Assembly (NCBI RefSeq): GCF_002551005.1
Contig: NZ_NVOY01000042.1
Location: 1-54,554 of the forward strand
DNA from: Bacillus pseudomycoides
Lineage (GTDB): Bacteria > Bacillota > Bacilli > Bacillales > Bacillaceae_G
DNA: 54,554 bases
Reading direction: 5' to 3'
In this document: positions 7,163-14,142 of the stretch, piece by piece
How the letters are laid out: each line of letters starts with the position of its first letter
Numbering within the stretch: the stretch's first letter is position 1
Position numbers and translations under genes: made by a program
Notes under the pieces: generated by a model
What the model was told of the DNA's origin: nothing
Databases searched by the model: none
What the model saw: the letters and a program-made list of their open reading frames with translations, nothing else

Positions 7163-7240
7163 CGATTGTCGATATAACACCTTCATGTTATTCAACAATC
7201 GAGCACAATTCTGGAATAAGAATTGTGCTTTTATTTTTAT
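7163..7240 (+). terminator. Tandem hairpins ending the exporter cassette
   Basis: A first stem-loop spans 7163-7201 (CGATTGT with ACAATCG, inner ATAACA with TGTTAT). A second, AGCACAATTCT (7202-7212) with AGAATTGTGCT (7219-7229), is followed by TTTATTTTTAT. The second is a good rho-independent terminator about 145 nt after the permease stop. Confidence 0.75.
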
Positions 7241-7300
7241 ATTGGACCATTTAATGGAATAACCCGCCTAATATCGTAGGTTAGCTTTAAGGCTTAATGA

Positions 7301-7563
7301 CAGGGTATCAAACCTAAAGCTTTTGAAATTCCAGTAATAAAGGAGTCTTTAGATGCTTTAGGAAAAGACTTCGAACGTCTTTTAAAAGGTGAAAATATCC
7401 CCTTAGACAATATTTTTTTGCAACAGCAAGCATAGTTTATAATTTAGAAAACCCACACATTGGTAATTCTGACGCTGAATTAGAAAAACATGGTTGTTTC
7501 GTTGAGATTATAGATAAAAATGGAAAATAACATAAAATGATCGTTAAAGAATGGTGGCGATAG
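7301..7563 (+). pseudogene. Decayed gene fragment, family unknown
   Basis: One frame reads KPKAFEIPVIKESLDALGKD to NIPLDNI and then hits TAG. Shifting frame at the T-run near 7410-7416 continues as FFATASIVYNLENPHIGNSD, meets one TAA after IIDKNGK, and goes on to MIVKEWWR before TAG 7561-7563. A single ancestral ORF with one frameshift and one nonsense change explains this. No start is visible and I do not recognise the family. Confidence 0.45.
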
Positions 7564-7661
7564 TCCCAGTCTTCTTTAACAAATGGGTGCTTAAGTGACA
7601 TATGAATCATAGAAATGATCGAACTTTTTTTAGAAATTTTATAACCATTCACAAGAAAAAA

Positions 7662-7702
7662 CTTCATTTTGCGCAATCTTTATTTCAAAATGAAGCTTTT
7701 CT
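7662..7702 (+). terminator. Hairpin terminator in the decayed region
   Basis: CTTCATTTTG (7662-7671) pairs with CAAAATGAAG (7686-7695) and is followed by CTTTTCTT. It may be the former terminator of the gene remnant just upstream. Confidence 0.5.
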
Positions 7703-7840
7703 TATACAGACAAATAAGGTTTAATGACATTCTTTTAATTAAAATTTATTTCAAAGCTAAAATATACATATTATTTTAAAGAAAGTTCTTGTAAGTAACG
7801 TTTGATTGTTGCAAATGAGTAAGTTTCTTTATTTTTTAAT

Positions 7841-7993
7841 GCGCAGGAAAATTACACTGCAAAAGAGTTGAATGTTGATGAAGGTGAACATCTGGTCGGG
7901 TTAAAAGAACTTAACGGATGGATTTGGTGTCAAAGAGTTCTTACTCTTGAAGAAGGATGGGTACCAAAAGAAAATGTAAAACTTACTATATAA
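7841..7993 (+). pseudogene. 5'-truncated SH3-like domain protein
   Basis: The frame reads YTAKELNVDEGEHLVGLKEL, then GWIWCQRV and EEGWVPKENVKLTI. The spacing of ALYDY-like, W and GWVP elements is that of a bacterial SH3-like domain. There is a stop shortly upstream and no start codon with a ribosome binding site, so only the last ~50 residues of a longer gene remain. Confidence 0.5.
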
Positions 7994-8056
7994 ATAGAAA
8001 GAAGAGCCATTAATCAGAGAGAATAAAAATTCGCAAGTAACGGGGAGGCTGGAGCA

Positions 8057-8584
8057 ATGATTTATGTAGTTAGACACGGACAAACAGATTTGAACAAAGA
8101 GGGAAGATTGCAAGGAAGAGCAGGCTTACCTTTACATGAACATGGGATAGAGCAAGCGAAAGGTTTAAAAGATAAATTGAATAATATAAAATTCGACTAC
8201 GTATTTTCTTCGCCGCAAGAAAGAGCGATTCAAACTGCTGAGATAGCAACAGGCATAAAAGCCATAACGGATGAAAGACTTAATGTTTTTGACTTAGGAG
8301 AAGCTGACGGATTAAAAAAAGGTGAAGTGAAGATGGTTGGAGCTGTTCCTGATTCTAGTGTTTATAACGGCGTTGAAGAACCTAATAGTTACGTGAAAAG
8401 AGTTTTTGGTTTTATGAATGAACTTGAAAGTAAATATGGCAAAAAAGAGTTAAACATTTTATTATCCGGACATAGATGTACAACAGGTTGCATTGCTGCC
8501 TATTTTGAAGGGATACCGGAAGACAGTAATATTTTAAGAATTTCGTCAAATAATGGAGAATATAAAGTATACAACTTCAAATAA
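8057..8584 (+). CDS. Histidine phosphatase family protein (phosphoglycerate mutase-like)
   Basis: A 175-residue cytosolic phosphatase. The RHGQT motif (His7 is the phospho-accepting residue) is at the N terminus, the general acid lies in the DLGEADG region (near residue 84), and the second catalytic histidine is in LSGHRCTTG near residue 138. Such enzymes in Bacillus dephosphorylate small metabolites; the substrate here is unknown. GGGGAGG lies upstream at suitable spacing. A HAD hydrolase follows 30 nt later, so the two are probably co-transcribed. Confidence 0.85.
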   Translation: MIYVVRHGQTDLNKEGRLQGRAGLPLHEHGIEQAKGLKDKLNNIKFDYVFSSPQERAIQTAEIATGIKAITDERLNVFDLGEADGLKKGEVKMVGAVPDSSVYNGVEEPNSYVKRVFGFMNELESKYGKKELNILLSGHRCTTGCIAAYFEGIPEDSNILRISSNNGEYKVYNFK

Positions 8585-8614
8585 TCACAAAATTTCGAAA
8601 TAAGGAGAAGATAT

Positions 8615-9286
8615 ATGATTAAAGCCGTCATTTTCGATTTAGATGGAACTCTATTAGACAGAGATCAATCTCTTAAACTTTTTATTAAAGACCAATATAA
8701 AAGATACATCAATGAATTTAAGCATGTGCCTGAAGAACAATATGTAACTAGGTTCATTGAATTAGATAATAAGGGATATGTTTGGAAAGACAAAGTATAC
8801 GAGCAATTGCTCAGAGAATATGCTGTTTCCAGTTTAACTCAGGAGCAGTTGTTAGAGGATTACATAAAGAATTTTCAGCATCACTGTATGCCATTTCCTC
8901 ATATGGAGAACGTTTTACAGGAGCTCAAAAATAGAGGGTTCTTATTAGGTATGATTACAAATGGATTTACTGAATTTCAATTACTGAATATTCGTGCTCT
9001 TGGGATTGAGGAGTATATGGATACCATAATAGTGTCCGAGCAAGAAGAGATGAAAAAACCACAAGCTGAAATCTTCCTAAGAGCTTTAGAAAGATTAGGT
9101 GTCAAACCTGAAGAAAGTATTTACATAGGAGATCACCCAGAGAATGATGTAATCGGGGCTAGGAATGTAAGAATGCATGCAATTTGGAAAAAGGATACAT
9201 TTTTGGGACAGCCTTTTACAGATGAGCATGTTATTGAGGATTTACAAGAGTTGTTGTCCAAAGTTAATACAGTCCAAAAAGTTTAA
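8615..9286 (+). CDS. HAD-superfamily hydrolase
   Basis: A 223-residue HAD phosphatase. Motif I FDLDGTLLD has the nucleophile Asp8 and acid Asp10, motif II is ITNG near residue 114, the motif III lysine lies in EEMKKPQAEIF, and motif IV is GDHPENDVIGA near 172-182. An alpha-helical cap sits between motifs I and II. This resembles YjjG-like or phosphoglycolate-type phosphatases, with the substrate open. AAGGAG precedes the ATG. It is probably in an operon with the histidine phosphatase. Confidence 0.88.
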   Translation: MIKAVIFDLDGTLLDRDQSLKLFIKDQYKRYINEFKHVPEEQYVTRFIELDNKGYVWKDKVYEQLLREYAVSSLTQEQLLEDYIKNFQHHCMPFPHMENVLQELKNRGFLLGMITNGFTEFQLLNIRALGIEEYMDTIIVSEQEEMKKPQAEIFLRALERLGVKPEESIYIGDHPENDVIGARNVRMHAIWKKDTFLGQPFTDEHVIEDLQELLSKVNTVQKV

Positions 9287-9352
9287 TGTAGCAAAGGGAA
9301 CAGAGAAATAAAATAACGTTAAATTAAACATAGTCGCATAGGGGGGATTGAA

Positions 9353-9856
9353 TTGTTCATAAGAGAGGCGACAGAAAGTGATGCAGCGGAAATTTTATGT
9401 ATTCGAAAGAGCATTATTTCTCAAAATGAGTTTTTTATTCCTACAAGCGAAGAGTTTCATGTTGATATTGAAACGCAGAGAGAGAAAACCATTACAAACA
9501 GTAAGCAGGGCGGCGTAACATTTGTTGCAGAAGACGGTGGACGTATTGTTGGTTTTTTAGTGTTTACAAGAAATTCTTTGAAACGCTTAAATCATACTGG
9601 CTTATTTGGAATGGGAATTTTAGAAGACTATAGTAATCAAGGTGTAGGAACAAAATTGCTTTCACAATTAATAGGCTGGGCAAAAACACAAGAAGGTTTA
9701 GATAAGATTTGTTTAGGTGTTTTCTCAACAAACGAAAGAGCAATAAAAGTATATGAAAAAATCGGTTTCAAAGAAGAAGGCAGGGAGAAACGGCAGATTA
9801 AATTTGCGGATGGTCGATATGCGGATAATGTTTTGATGGCATTGTATTTACAATAA
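9353..9856 (+). CDS. GNAT-family N-acetyltransferase
   Basis: A 167-residue GNAT enzyme that transfers acetyl from acetyl-CoA to an unknown amine. The fold is visible from MFIREATESDAAEILCIRKS through the acetyl-CoA loop region NQGVGTKLLSQLIGWA (about residues 98-113) to the C-terminal KVYEKIGFKEEG. The start is TTG 9353, preceded by a GGGGGG tract at 9341-9346; no ATG fits the domain start. A second, unrelated GNAT gene follows 31 nt later. Confidence 0.85.
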   Translation: MFIREATESDAAEILCIRKSIISQNEFFIPTSEEFHVDIETQREKTITNSKQGGVTFVAEDGGRIVGFLVFTRNSLKRLNHTGLFGMGILEDYSNQGVGTKLLSQLIGWAKTQEGLDKICLGVFSTNERAIKVYEKIGFKEEGREKRQIKFADGRYADNVLMALYLQ

Positions 9857-9887
9857 TAAATGAAGATTGAAATAAAGGAGGGATTTT

Positions 9888-10433
9888 ATGACATTCCCAA
9901 TTTTAGAAACAGAACGTCTACGTTTAATCGAAATAAATCCAACCTATAGCCAAAATATATATGACATTTTTTCACTTGAAGAGGTAACACGTTACTATGG
10001 GATGAATCCTTTTAAAGAGAAAGAGCAAGCTGTTCAGATGATTGACTCTTTCGCAAGAAATTTTCAAGAAAAACGTGCGATTCGTTGGGGAATCGTTGTA
10101 AAGGAAACAGGTGATTTTGTTGGTACAGTAGGATTTAATAATTTACAACTTTGGAGTAAACGAGCTGAAATAGGTTACGATATTCATCCTGCCTTTTGGA
10201 GAAAAGGATATGCATCTGAAGCAGTAAAAGAAGTGTTAGTATATGGTTTTCAGGAGTTAGATCTATTTCGTATTGGAGCAATTACATGCCCTGAAAATAT
10301 GGCATCTTCTCATTTGTTATTAAAATTAGGGTTTCAGAAAGAAGGATTATTAAGAGGTTATATATATCAAGGAAACCAATCAAATGATGCTTTAGTTTAT
10401 TCCGTTTTGAAAGCAGATTGGGACAAAAAATGA
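9888..10433 (+). CDS. GNAT-family acetyltransferase, RimJ/RimL type
   Basis: A 181-residue member of the ribosomal-protein-acetyltransferase-like GNAT group. It starts PILETERLRLIEINPTYSQ, has the RimL-type EIGYDIHPAFWRKGYASEAV (acetyl-CoA loop RKGYAS near residue 106), and ends with ASSHLLLKLGFQKEGLLRGY. Such proteins acetylate N termini or amino groups of small molecules. AAAGGAGGG precedes the ATG. It probably shares a transcript with the GNAT gene upstream. Confidence 0.87.
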   Translation: MTFPILETERLRLIEINPTYSQNIYDIFSLEEVTRYYGMNPFKEKEQAVQMIDSFARNFQEKRAIRWGIVVKETGDFVGTVGFNNLQLWSKRAEIGYDIHPAFWRKGYASEAVKEVLVYGFQELDLFRIGAITCPENMASSHLLLKLGFQKEGLLRGYIYQGNQSNDALVYSVLKADWDKK

Positions 10434-10538
10434 TTTAAAACAAATCCTTCTTTGAGAATGCAAAATGACAAGAAAATAAAATAGAATGATTTTGATTCAA
10501 ACGAGCTCTTTATATTATGAAATCTTAAATGGTAATTT

Positions 10539-11018
10539 TTAATTGTATTTCTTTTCTATCCGATTAATGAAAAGGTACTGCATACTTAATTCAATTACCA
10601 TTAAGAATAGATGAAATGGGTAACGATATACAAGAAAAAGATATAATGCACTAAATGGGACACTTAAGAAAATACTGCCATATTTATTTTTAGTAAAGAA
10701 GTAAATAGCTGTCCCGCAAACCATACCGATTAATAATGATTCCATGGCTATAAAGAGAATGGAGTCTCTGGAGTAGAAGTCTAGTATGTAAGTGAATTGT
10801 CCGGGGAAGTTTGTATAAAAAATCCAAAGTAAGATAATCCATATATTCAAAGCAATGATGAAATCTTTTCCGAAATGTATTGTTATAAATGCTTGCCAAT
10901 TACGATGCTGTATAACTCTTACACTTCTTATTAAGAGGAATATAAGAGCAAAGAAACCAGCCCAAGTAATTATTATTTGTGTAATTTCTGAAATGGTAAT
11001 CACCCCTTTAACTTTCAT
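10539..11018 (-). CDS. Hypothetical multi-pass membrane protein
   Basis: A 159-residue protein with about four to five membrane helices (IIITWAGFFALIFLLI, ALNIWIILLWIFY, LLIGMVCGTAIYFF, ALYLFLVYRYPFHLFLMVIE). I place the start at ATG 11016-11018. The frame is open further upstream, but the stop of another small membrane ORF overlaps this ATG as TAATG, the signature of translational coupling. No family is recognised. The partner suggests a two-component membrane complex, but nothing shows its job. Confidence 0.6.
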   Translation of the reverse strand: MKVKGVITISEITQIIITWAGFFALIFLLIRSVRVIQHRNWQAFITIHFGKDFIIALNIWIILLWIFYTNFPGQFTYILDFYSRDSILFIAMESLLIGMVCGTAIYFFTKNKYGSIFLSVPFSALYLFLVYRYPFHLFLMVIELSMQYLFINRIEKKYN

Positions 11019-11173
11019 TATTTTTCTTTTGGGTTGATTATTGTATCGAAGAATTGGAATAGAAATGCGTATACGAAAAGTGGAATCGTAATATATAAGC
11101 TTGTTGTATGTGGTTTTAAAATAATTTTCTCGATTAATGGACAAAGAGCTAGTAAGAAACCAATATGCTGCAA
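11018..11173 (-). CDS. Small membrane protein coupled to the downstream gene
   Basis: A frame of at least 51 residues reads QHIGFLLALCPLIEKIILKP then SLYITIPLFVYAFLFQFFDT, giving two hydrophobic segments. Its TAA shares the A of the ATG of the next gene (TAATG). The start is unsure: TTG 11171-11173 is the most plausible in-frame codon, and the ribosome binding site is weak. An overlapping minus-strand frame extends to 11361, but it runs into the next gene's promoter region and looks less convincing. Confidence 0.4.
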   Translation of the reverse strand: MQHIGFLLALCPLIEKIILKPHTTSLYITIPLFVYAFLFQFFDTIINPKEK

Positions 11174-11386
11174 TAATTTTCGTTTTTTATCTCTAACACA
11201 TCCTTTTTGAGGAATCTTACACTATTATTATACAATTCACCAACAGGAAACTCCTGCATTTTCACGAGAATATGCTTTTCTTTTAATAGAGAATATTTCC
11301 ATCTTTCTCCGTATAAGCTAAAATAAAGTAAAACTTTCTTTTTTGAGAATCTAGGGGACAAAGATAAAATGTAAGGAATGATGGAT

Positions 11387-11962
11387 ATGTGGAGAAAAAT
11401 AGCAATTGTTGTTGTGTTATTAGGTTTAGCTGGTTATGCAATTTATGAGCAGTTTGGGAAGGAGAAAGTAGAAGTAGCAGATGATCAGAAGCAAAGTACA
11501 GGGGATGAAAAAGAAGTAATTGCGCAAAATGGCATTGAAATTGGAAAAGTGGCACCTGATTTTGAATTGTCCAAGCTTGACGGTACTAAGGTAAAGCTTT
11601 CTGATCTAAAAGGTAAAAAGGTTATTGTGAACTTTTGGGCAACGTGGTGTGGTCCATGTCAAAGAGAAATGCCAGATATGCAGGAATTTTATAATAAGTA
11701 TCAAAAGGATGTAGAAATATTAGCGGTAAATTATACAGCGTCAGAGGGAACTGATGGAAAAGAGAAGGTCCGAAAATTTGCAGAGGAGAAAGGTGTTACC
11801 TTTCCGATTCTTCTTGATACAGATATAAAGGTAACAACTACTTATAAAGTCCTTACGATTCCAACGTCATATTTTGTTGATACAAAAGGTGTGATCCAAG
11901 ATAAATTTATTGGACCGATGACGGTGCAGGAAATGGAGAAAAGAGTTGCGGATTTAAAATAA
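11387..11962 (+). CDS. Membrane-anchored thiol-disulfide oxidoreductase (ResA/YneN-like)
   Basis: A 191-residue protein with an N-terminal signal anchor (IAIVVVLLGLAGYAIYEQF) and an extracellular thioredoxin-like domain. The active site is WCGPC in NFWATWCGPCQREMP and the cis-proline is in LTIPTSYFV. It would reduce or exchange disulfides outside the membrane, as ResA does for cytochrome c maturation. Three in-frame ATGs lie at 11378, 11381 and 11387; AAGGA at 11373-11377 is best spaced for 11387. In B. subtilis yneN lies near tlp and yneP, which fits here. Confidence 0.85.
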   Translation: MWRKIAIVVVLLGLAGYAIYEQFGKEKVEVADDQKQSTGDEKEVIAQNGIEIGKVAPDFELSKLDGTKVKLSDLKGKKVIVNFWATWCGPCQREMPDMQEFYNKYQKDVEILAVNYTASEGTDGKEKVRKFAEEKGVTFPILLDTDIKVTTTYKVLTIPTSYFVDTKGVIQDKFIGPMTVQEMEKRVADLK

Positions 11963-11972
11963 AAGATGAGAG

Positions 11973-12003
11973 TAGGAATGGGATGTGTACCATTCCTATT
12001 TTC
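11973..12003 (+). terminator. Terminator of the thiol-disulfide oxidoreductase gene
   Basis: TAGGAATGG (11973-11981) pairs with CCATTCCTA (11990-11998), followed by TTTTCT. Confidence 0.75.
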
Positions 12004-12051
12004 TATTTAAAAGCTAAATATCTAGGTTGAAAATCTCCTTTTTTTTGAGGG

Positions 12052-12222
12052 GAGACGAGAGTATCTGGCCGCGCATAGAAGCGGTCAGGGCTATGTTCTA
12101 CCACATGCAAGGTTTAAAACAGAAGGAGAAAGCAAGTGCAGGTCAAGTAGTATTCTGCTAGCAGCGATTTATATATTGGAAAATGAAAAAGGATATGGTT
12201 CATTACCATAACATGGGGTTGA
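12052..12222 (+). pseudogene. Decayed ORF, family unknown
   Basis: One frame reads ESIWPRIEAVRAMFYHMQGL to GQVVFC and then TAG. Another continues as LLAAIYILENEKGYGSLP and then stops. A single small indel near 12160 would join them. There is no clear start and no recognisable family. Confidence 0.3.
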
Positions 12223-12248
12223 TTTTTTGAAAATAAATTATTTTTAAT

Positions 12249-12367
12249 ACACGGAACGGAGAGTGGCGACTCCTGCGGGAATAGCGAGGGAAGTGAGACC
12301 CCGCAGGCTTGCCGAGGAGGCTCGCTCTCGCCCGCGGAAAGCGTCCACTCGGAGTGGAGTGTATGTT
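12249..12367. repeat. GC-rich intergenic repeat element (~120 bp)
   Basis: This block is far richer in G+C than its AT-rich surroundings, starts ACGGAACGGAGAGTGGCGAC and ends CACTCGGAGTGGAGTGT. CCTGCGGG (about 12272-12279) pairs with CCCGCAGG (about 12299-12306), and the right end holds CCACTCGGAGTGG. The sequence resembles a dispersed Bacillaceae intergenic repeat that I recall but cannot name with certainty. It has no ORF. Confidence 0.6.
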
Positions 12368-12460
12368 ACCTCCGGCTTTTGGTGATGAACCAAGGATATA
12401 TAATTGAGCTTCTTCTATTATATTAAGTTATAATAGAAATAAAAAGCTGAGGAGAAGGTT

Positions 12461-13351
12461 ATGGGAAATTTTACAGGAGATTATGTTGTAATTGATTTTG
12501 AAACAACGGGGTTCAATCCTTTTCAAGATAGCATTATTCAAATGGCTGCAATTCGATATCGAAATCATATCTGTACGGATCAATTTGTTTCGTATGTGAA
12601 CCCAGAGAAAATGATTCCAAGTCGTATTACAATGTTGACGGGGATTCGGAATTTTGATGTTGCAGATGCGCCGACAATTGATATTGTATTACCAGAGTTT
12701 GTTTCATTTCTTGGAGAAGATACAATTATTGCTCATAATGCTTCTTTTGATATGCGGTTTTTAAAGAGTAATATGGAACGATTAAGACTTGGCACACCGA
12801 AAAATACCGTGATTGATACACTTAGTTTAGCAAAACGATATATAAAACATGTACCGAATCATAAATTAGAAACCCTAAAGCGATTGTTACAAATTAAAGT
12901 TGCCTCTCATAATGCATTAGATGATTGTTTCACTTGTGCAGCTGTATATCAAAAGTGTGTAGAGCTAAAGGGTGGAAAAGTAAAAAAAGTGGTTTCTGAA
13001 GGTGTAACAAAGGAAGAAGAAAGAGCATATGAGATTGTAAAAGAAATATTGGAAAAGCATAATAAAGATATAACAGTGATTCGTCAAGCCAGTGTCGGGA
13101 ATTATTTGGATGTTAAAGCAATGAGTTCATTTGCAAGAATTAAGCTAAAGGGTAGAAAAAGATATGTATTAACAAATAAAGAACAAGATGAAATAGTGGC
13201 ATTGTATCCGAACGTTTTATGTGAAGCTGCTACGAAAAGTGAATGGGGCCTTACAAGAATCATGATTGATCAGCCTGAAGATTTAATTGCTTTTGAAGCT
13301 GTGATTCTTGAGGCGTATGAGAAAGGAATGCAAACATTGCAGCGCTCCTAA
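12461..13351 (+). CDS. DEDDh 3'-5' exonuclease (DnaQ/PolC-epsilon-like)
   Basis: A 296-residue protein with an exonuclease domain in residues 1-165. ExoI VIDFETTG holds Asp12 and Glu14, ExoII is AHNASFDMRF near 90-99, and the ExoIII histidine and aspartate are in VASHNALDDC near 145-154. The C-terminal ~120 residues (EEERAYEIVKEILEKHNKDI onward) are an uncharacterised extension. Such proteins trim DNA or RNA 3' ends. GAGGAGAAGG precedes the ATG. It stands alone between a repeat and the fbpB-like gene. Confidence 0.87.
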   Translation: MGNFTGDYVVIDFETTGFNPFQDSIIQMAAIRYRNHICTDQFVSYVNPEKMIPSRITMLTGIRNFDVADAPTIDIVLPEFVSFLGEDTIIAHNASFDMRFLKSNMERLRLGTPKNTVIDTLSLAKRYIKHVPNHKLETLKRLLQIKVASHNALDDCFTCAAVYQKCVELKGGKVKKVVSEGVTKEEERAYEIVKEILEKHNKDITVIRQASVGNYLDVKAMSSFARIKLKGRKRYVLTNKEQDEIVALYPNVLCEAATKSEWGLTRIMIDQPEDLIAFEAVILEAYEKGMQTLQRS

Positions 13352-13419
13352 AGTGAAGTTAGTTGCATTGTAAGTACGAAAAATAAAATTTTCTCATAAA
13401 TCTGATTAGAGTGTTTTTT

Positions 13420-13460
13420 TACTGTTCATACTAGTAACACGAAAGAGAGGGTGAACAGTA
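13420..13460 (+). promoter_or_regulatory. fbpB: Hairpin enclosing the fbpB ribosome binding site
   Basis: TACTGTTCA (13420-13428) is the exact reverse complement of TGAACAGTA (13452-13460), whose last base is the A of the start codon. The loop holds GAGAGGG, the likely ribosome binding site. Folding would present or hide the start, so translational control is plausible. Confidence 0.4.
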
Positions 13461-13603
13461 TGAGAAGAACTCGGCGAAAATCGTTTGAAGAGCTTGTGAA
13501 AGAAAATAAACAACAACTGCTCAATGATCGGGATGCGATTGAACGGATTGAAGAAAAATTAGAGAAGCGCTACGAAATACGTATTTTTAAGCAGGCTGAA
13601 TAA
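13460..13603 (+). CDS. fbpB: FbpB-family small basic protein
   Basis: A 47-residue ORF reading MRRTRRKSFEELVKENKQQL then RDAIERIEEKLEKRYEI. The RRxRRKSFEELVxENK start is typical of the Fur-regulated basic protein (FbpA/B) family, which in B. subtilis helps the small RNA FsrA save iron. The ORF is preceded by GAGAGGGTG in a hairpin loop. I do not see a convincing Fur box. Membership is from the N-terminal motif; an iron-sparing role is inferred. Confidence 0.65.
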   Translation: MRRTRRKSFEELVKENKQQLLNDRDAIERIEEKLEKRYEIRIFKQAE

Positions 13604-13605
13604 TT

Positions 13606-13638
13606 CTTACAACTGGAATGATACTAGTTGTAAGGAGG
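13606..13638 (+). promoter_or_regulatory. sspN: Hairpin overlapping the sspN ribosome binding site
   Basis: CTTACAACT (13606-13614) pairs with AGTTGTAAG (13626-13634). The right arm includes the first three bases of AAGGAGG (13632-13638). It has no T-tract, so it is either a degenerate terminator of the gene before or a structure limiting sspN translation. Confidence 0.35.
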
Positions 13639-13645
13639 CGATATT

Positions 13646-13780
13646 ATGGGTAATCCAAAGAAAAATCCAAAAGATTTTGCACCAAATCAGCTTGGGACGC
13701 AATCAAGAGCAGCAGGCGGAAATAAAGGGAAACAAATGCAAGATAAATCAGGGAAACAACCAATTGTTGATAACGGTTAG
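13646..13780 (+). CDS. sspN: Small acid-soluble spore protein SspN
   Basis: A 44-residue protein, [20 protein letters not shown] then [20 protein letters not shown]. It matches SspN in length, the MGN-KKN start, the HxGTQ/QLGTQ centre and the GKQMxDxxGKxPI end. SspN is a minor forespore protein, probably made under sigma-G, that coats or protects the spore core. AAGGAGG lies 7 nt upstream. tlp follows about 100 nt later, as in B. subtilis where sspN and tlp are adjacent. Confidence 0.85.
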   Translation: MGNPKKNPKDFAPNQLGTQSRAAGGNKGKQMQDKSGKQPIVDNG

Positions 13781-13786
13781 AAAGAG

Positions 13787-13815
13787 GGAGAATGAAATCA
13801 TTCTCCTTCTTTTTT
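13787..13815 (+). terminator. Terminator after sspN
   Basis: GGAGAATG pairs with CATTCTCC around AAAT, followed by TTCTTTTTT. It separates sspN from tlp and may let only part of the transcript read on. Confidence 0.75.
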
Positions 13816-13884
13816 GCATACATAATTAAAGGATTTTTTTACAAACTAATGTTGTATGTATTTTCAATAAAGGAGGAAGACATG

Positions 13885-14112
13885 ATGCCAGAACAAAACA
13901 AACCAAATCCAGATGATCGCAGTGATAACGTTGAGAAATTGCAAGAGGCGGTATATAACACAATTGAAAATATGAATGAAGCAAGGGAAGCTGCGGAGTT
14001 TTCAAATGAGAAAGATCGCGTGGCAATTGAAGCGAAAAATGAGCGCCGTATGGAAAGTATCGAAGGAATGCGAAAAGAGATAAAAGAGGAAGCTGCATAT
14101 CGCAATCAGTAA
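13885..14112 (+). CDS. tlp: Small acid-soluble spore protein Tlp
   Basis: A 75-residue hydrophilic, mostly helical protein reading [20 protein letters not shown] then [31 protein letters not shown] is the Tlp signature. Despite its old name (thioredoxin-like protein) it has no CxxC; it is a forespore-specific SASP. AAGGAGG at 13870-13876 gives 8-nt spacing to ATG 13885 and 5 nt to the adjacent ATG 13882, so the first residue is uncertain by one codon. Confidence 0.88.
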   Translation: MPEQNKPNPDDRSDNVEKLQEAVYNTIENMNEAREAAEFSNEKDRVAIEAKNERRMESIEGMRKEIKEEAAYRNQ

Positions 14113-14114
14113 GA

Positions 14115-14142
14115 GAAGGCTGACAATTGTCAGCCTTTTTTT
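14115..14142. terminator. Terminator between tlp and the convergent sleL gene
   Basis: AAGGCTGACAATTGTCAGCC is a perfect palindromic stem followed by seven T residues. It lies after tlp and overlaps the 3' end of the opposite-strand gene. Confidence 0.85.

Noticed and set aside
11149-11361. 70-aa minus-strand frame upstream of the coupled membrane proteins
   Set aside because: It overlaps the small membrane ORF in another frame and reaches into the promoter area of the oxidoreductase gene. No domain or ribosome binding site was seen.
13792-13881. N-terminal extension of Tlp
   Set aside because: The extension lies in the sspN terminator and an AT-rich leader. Family members start MPxQNKP, and AAGGAGG sits just before that point.
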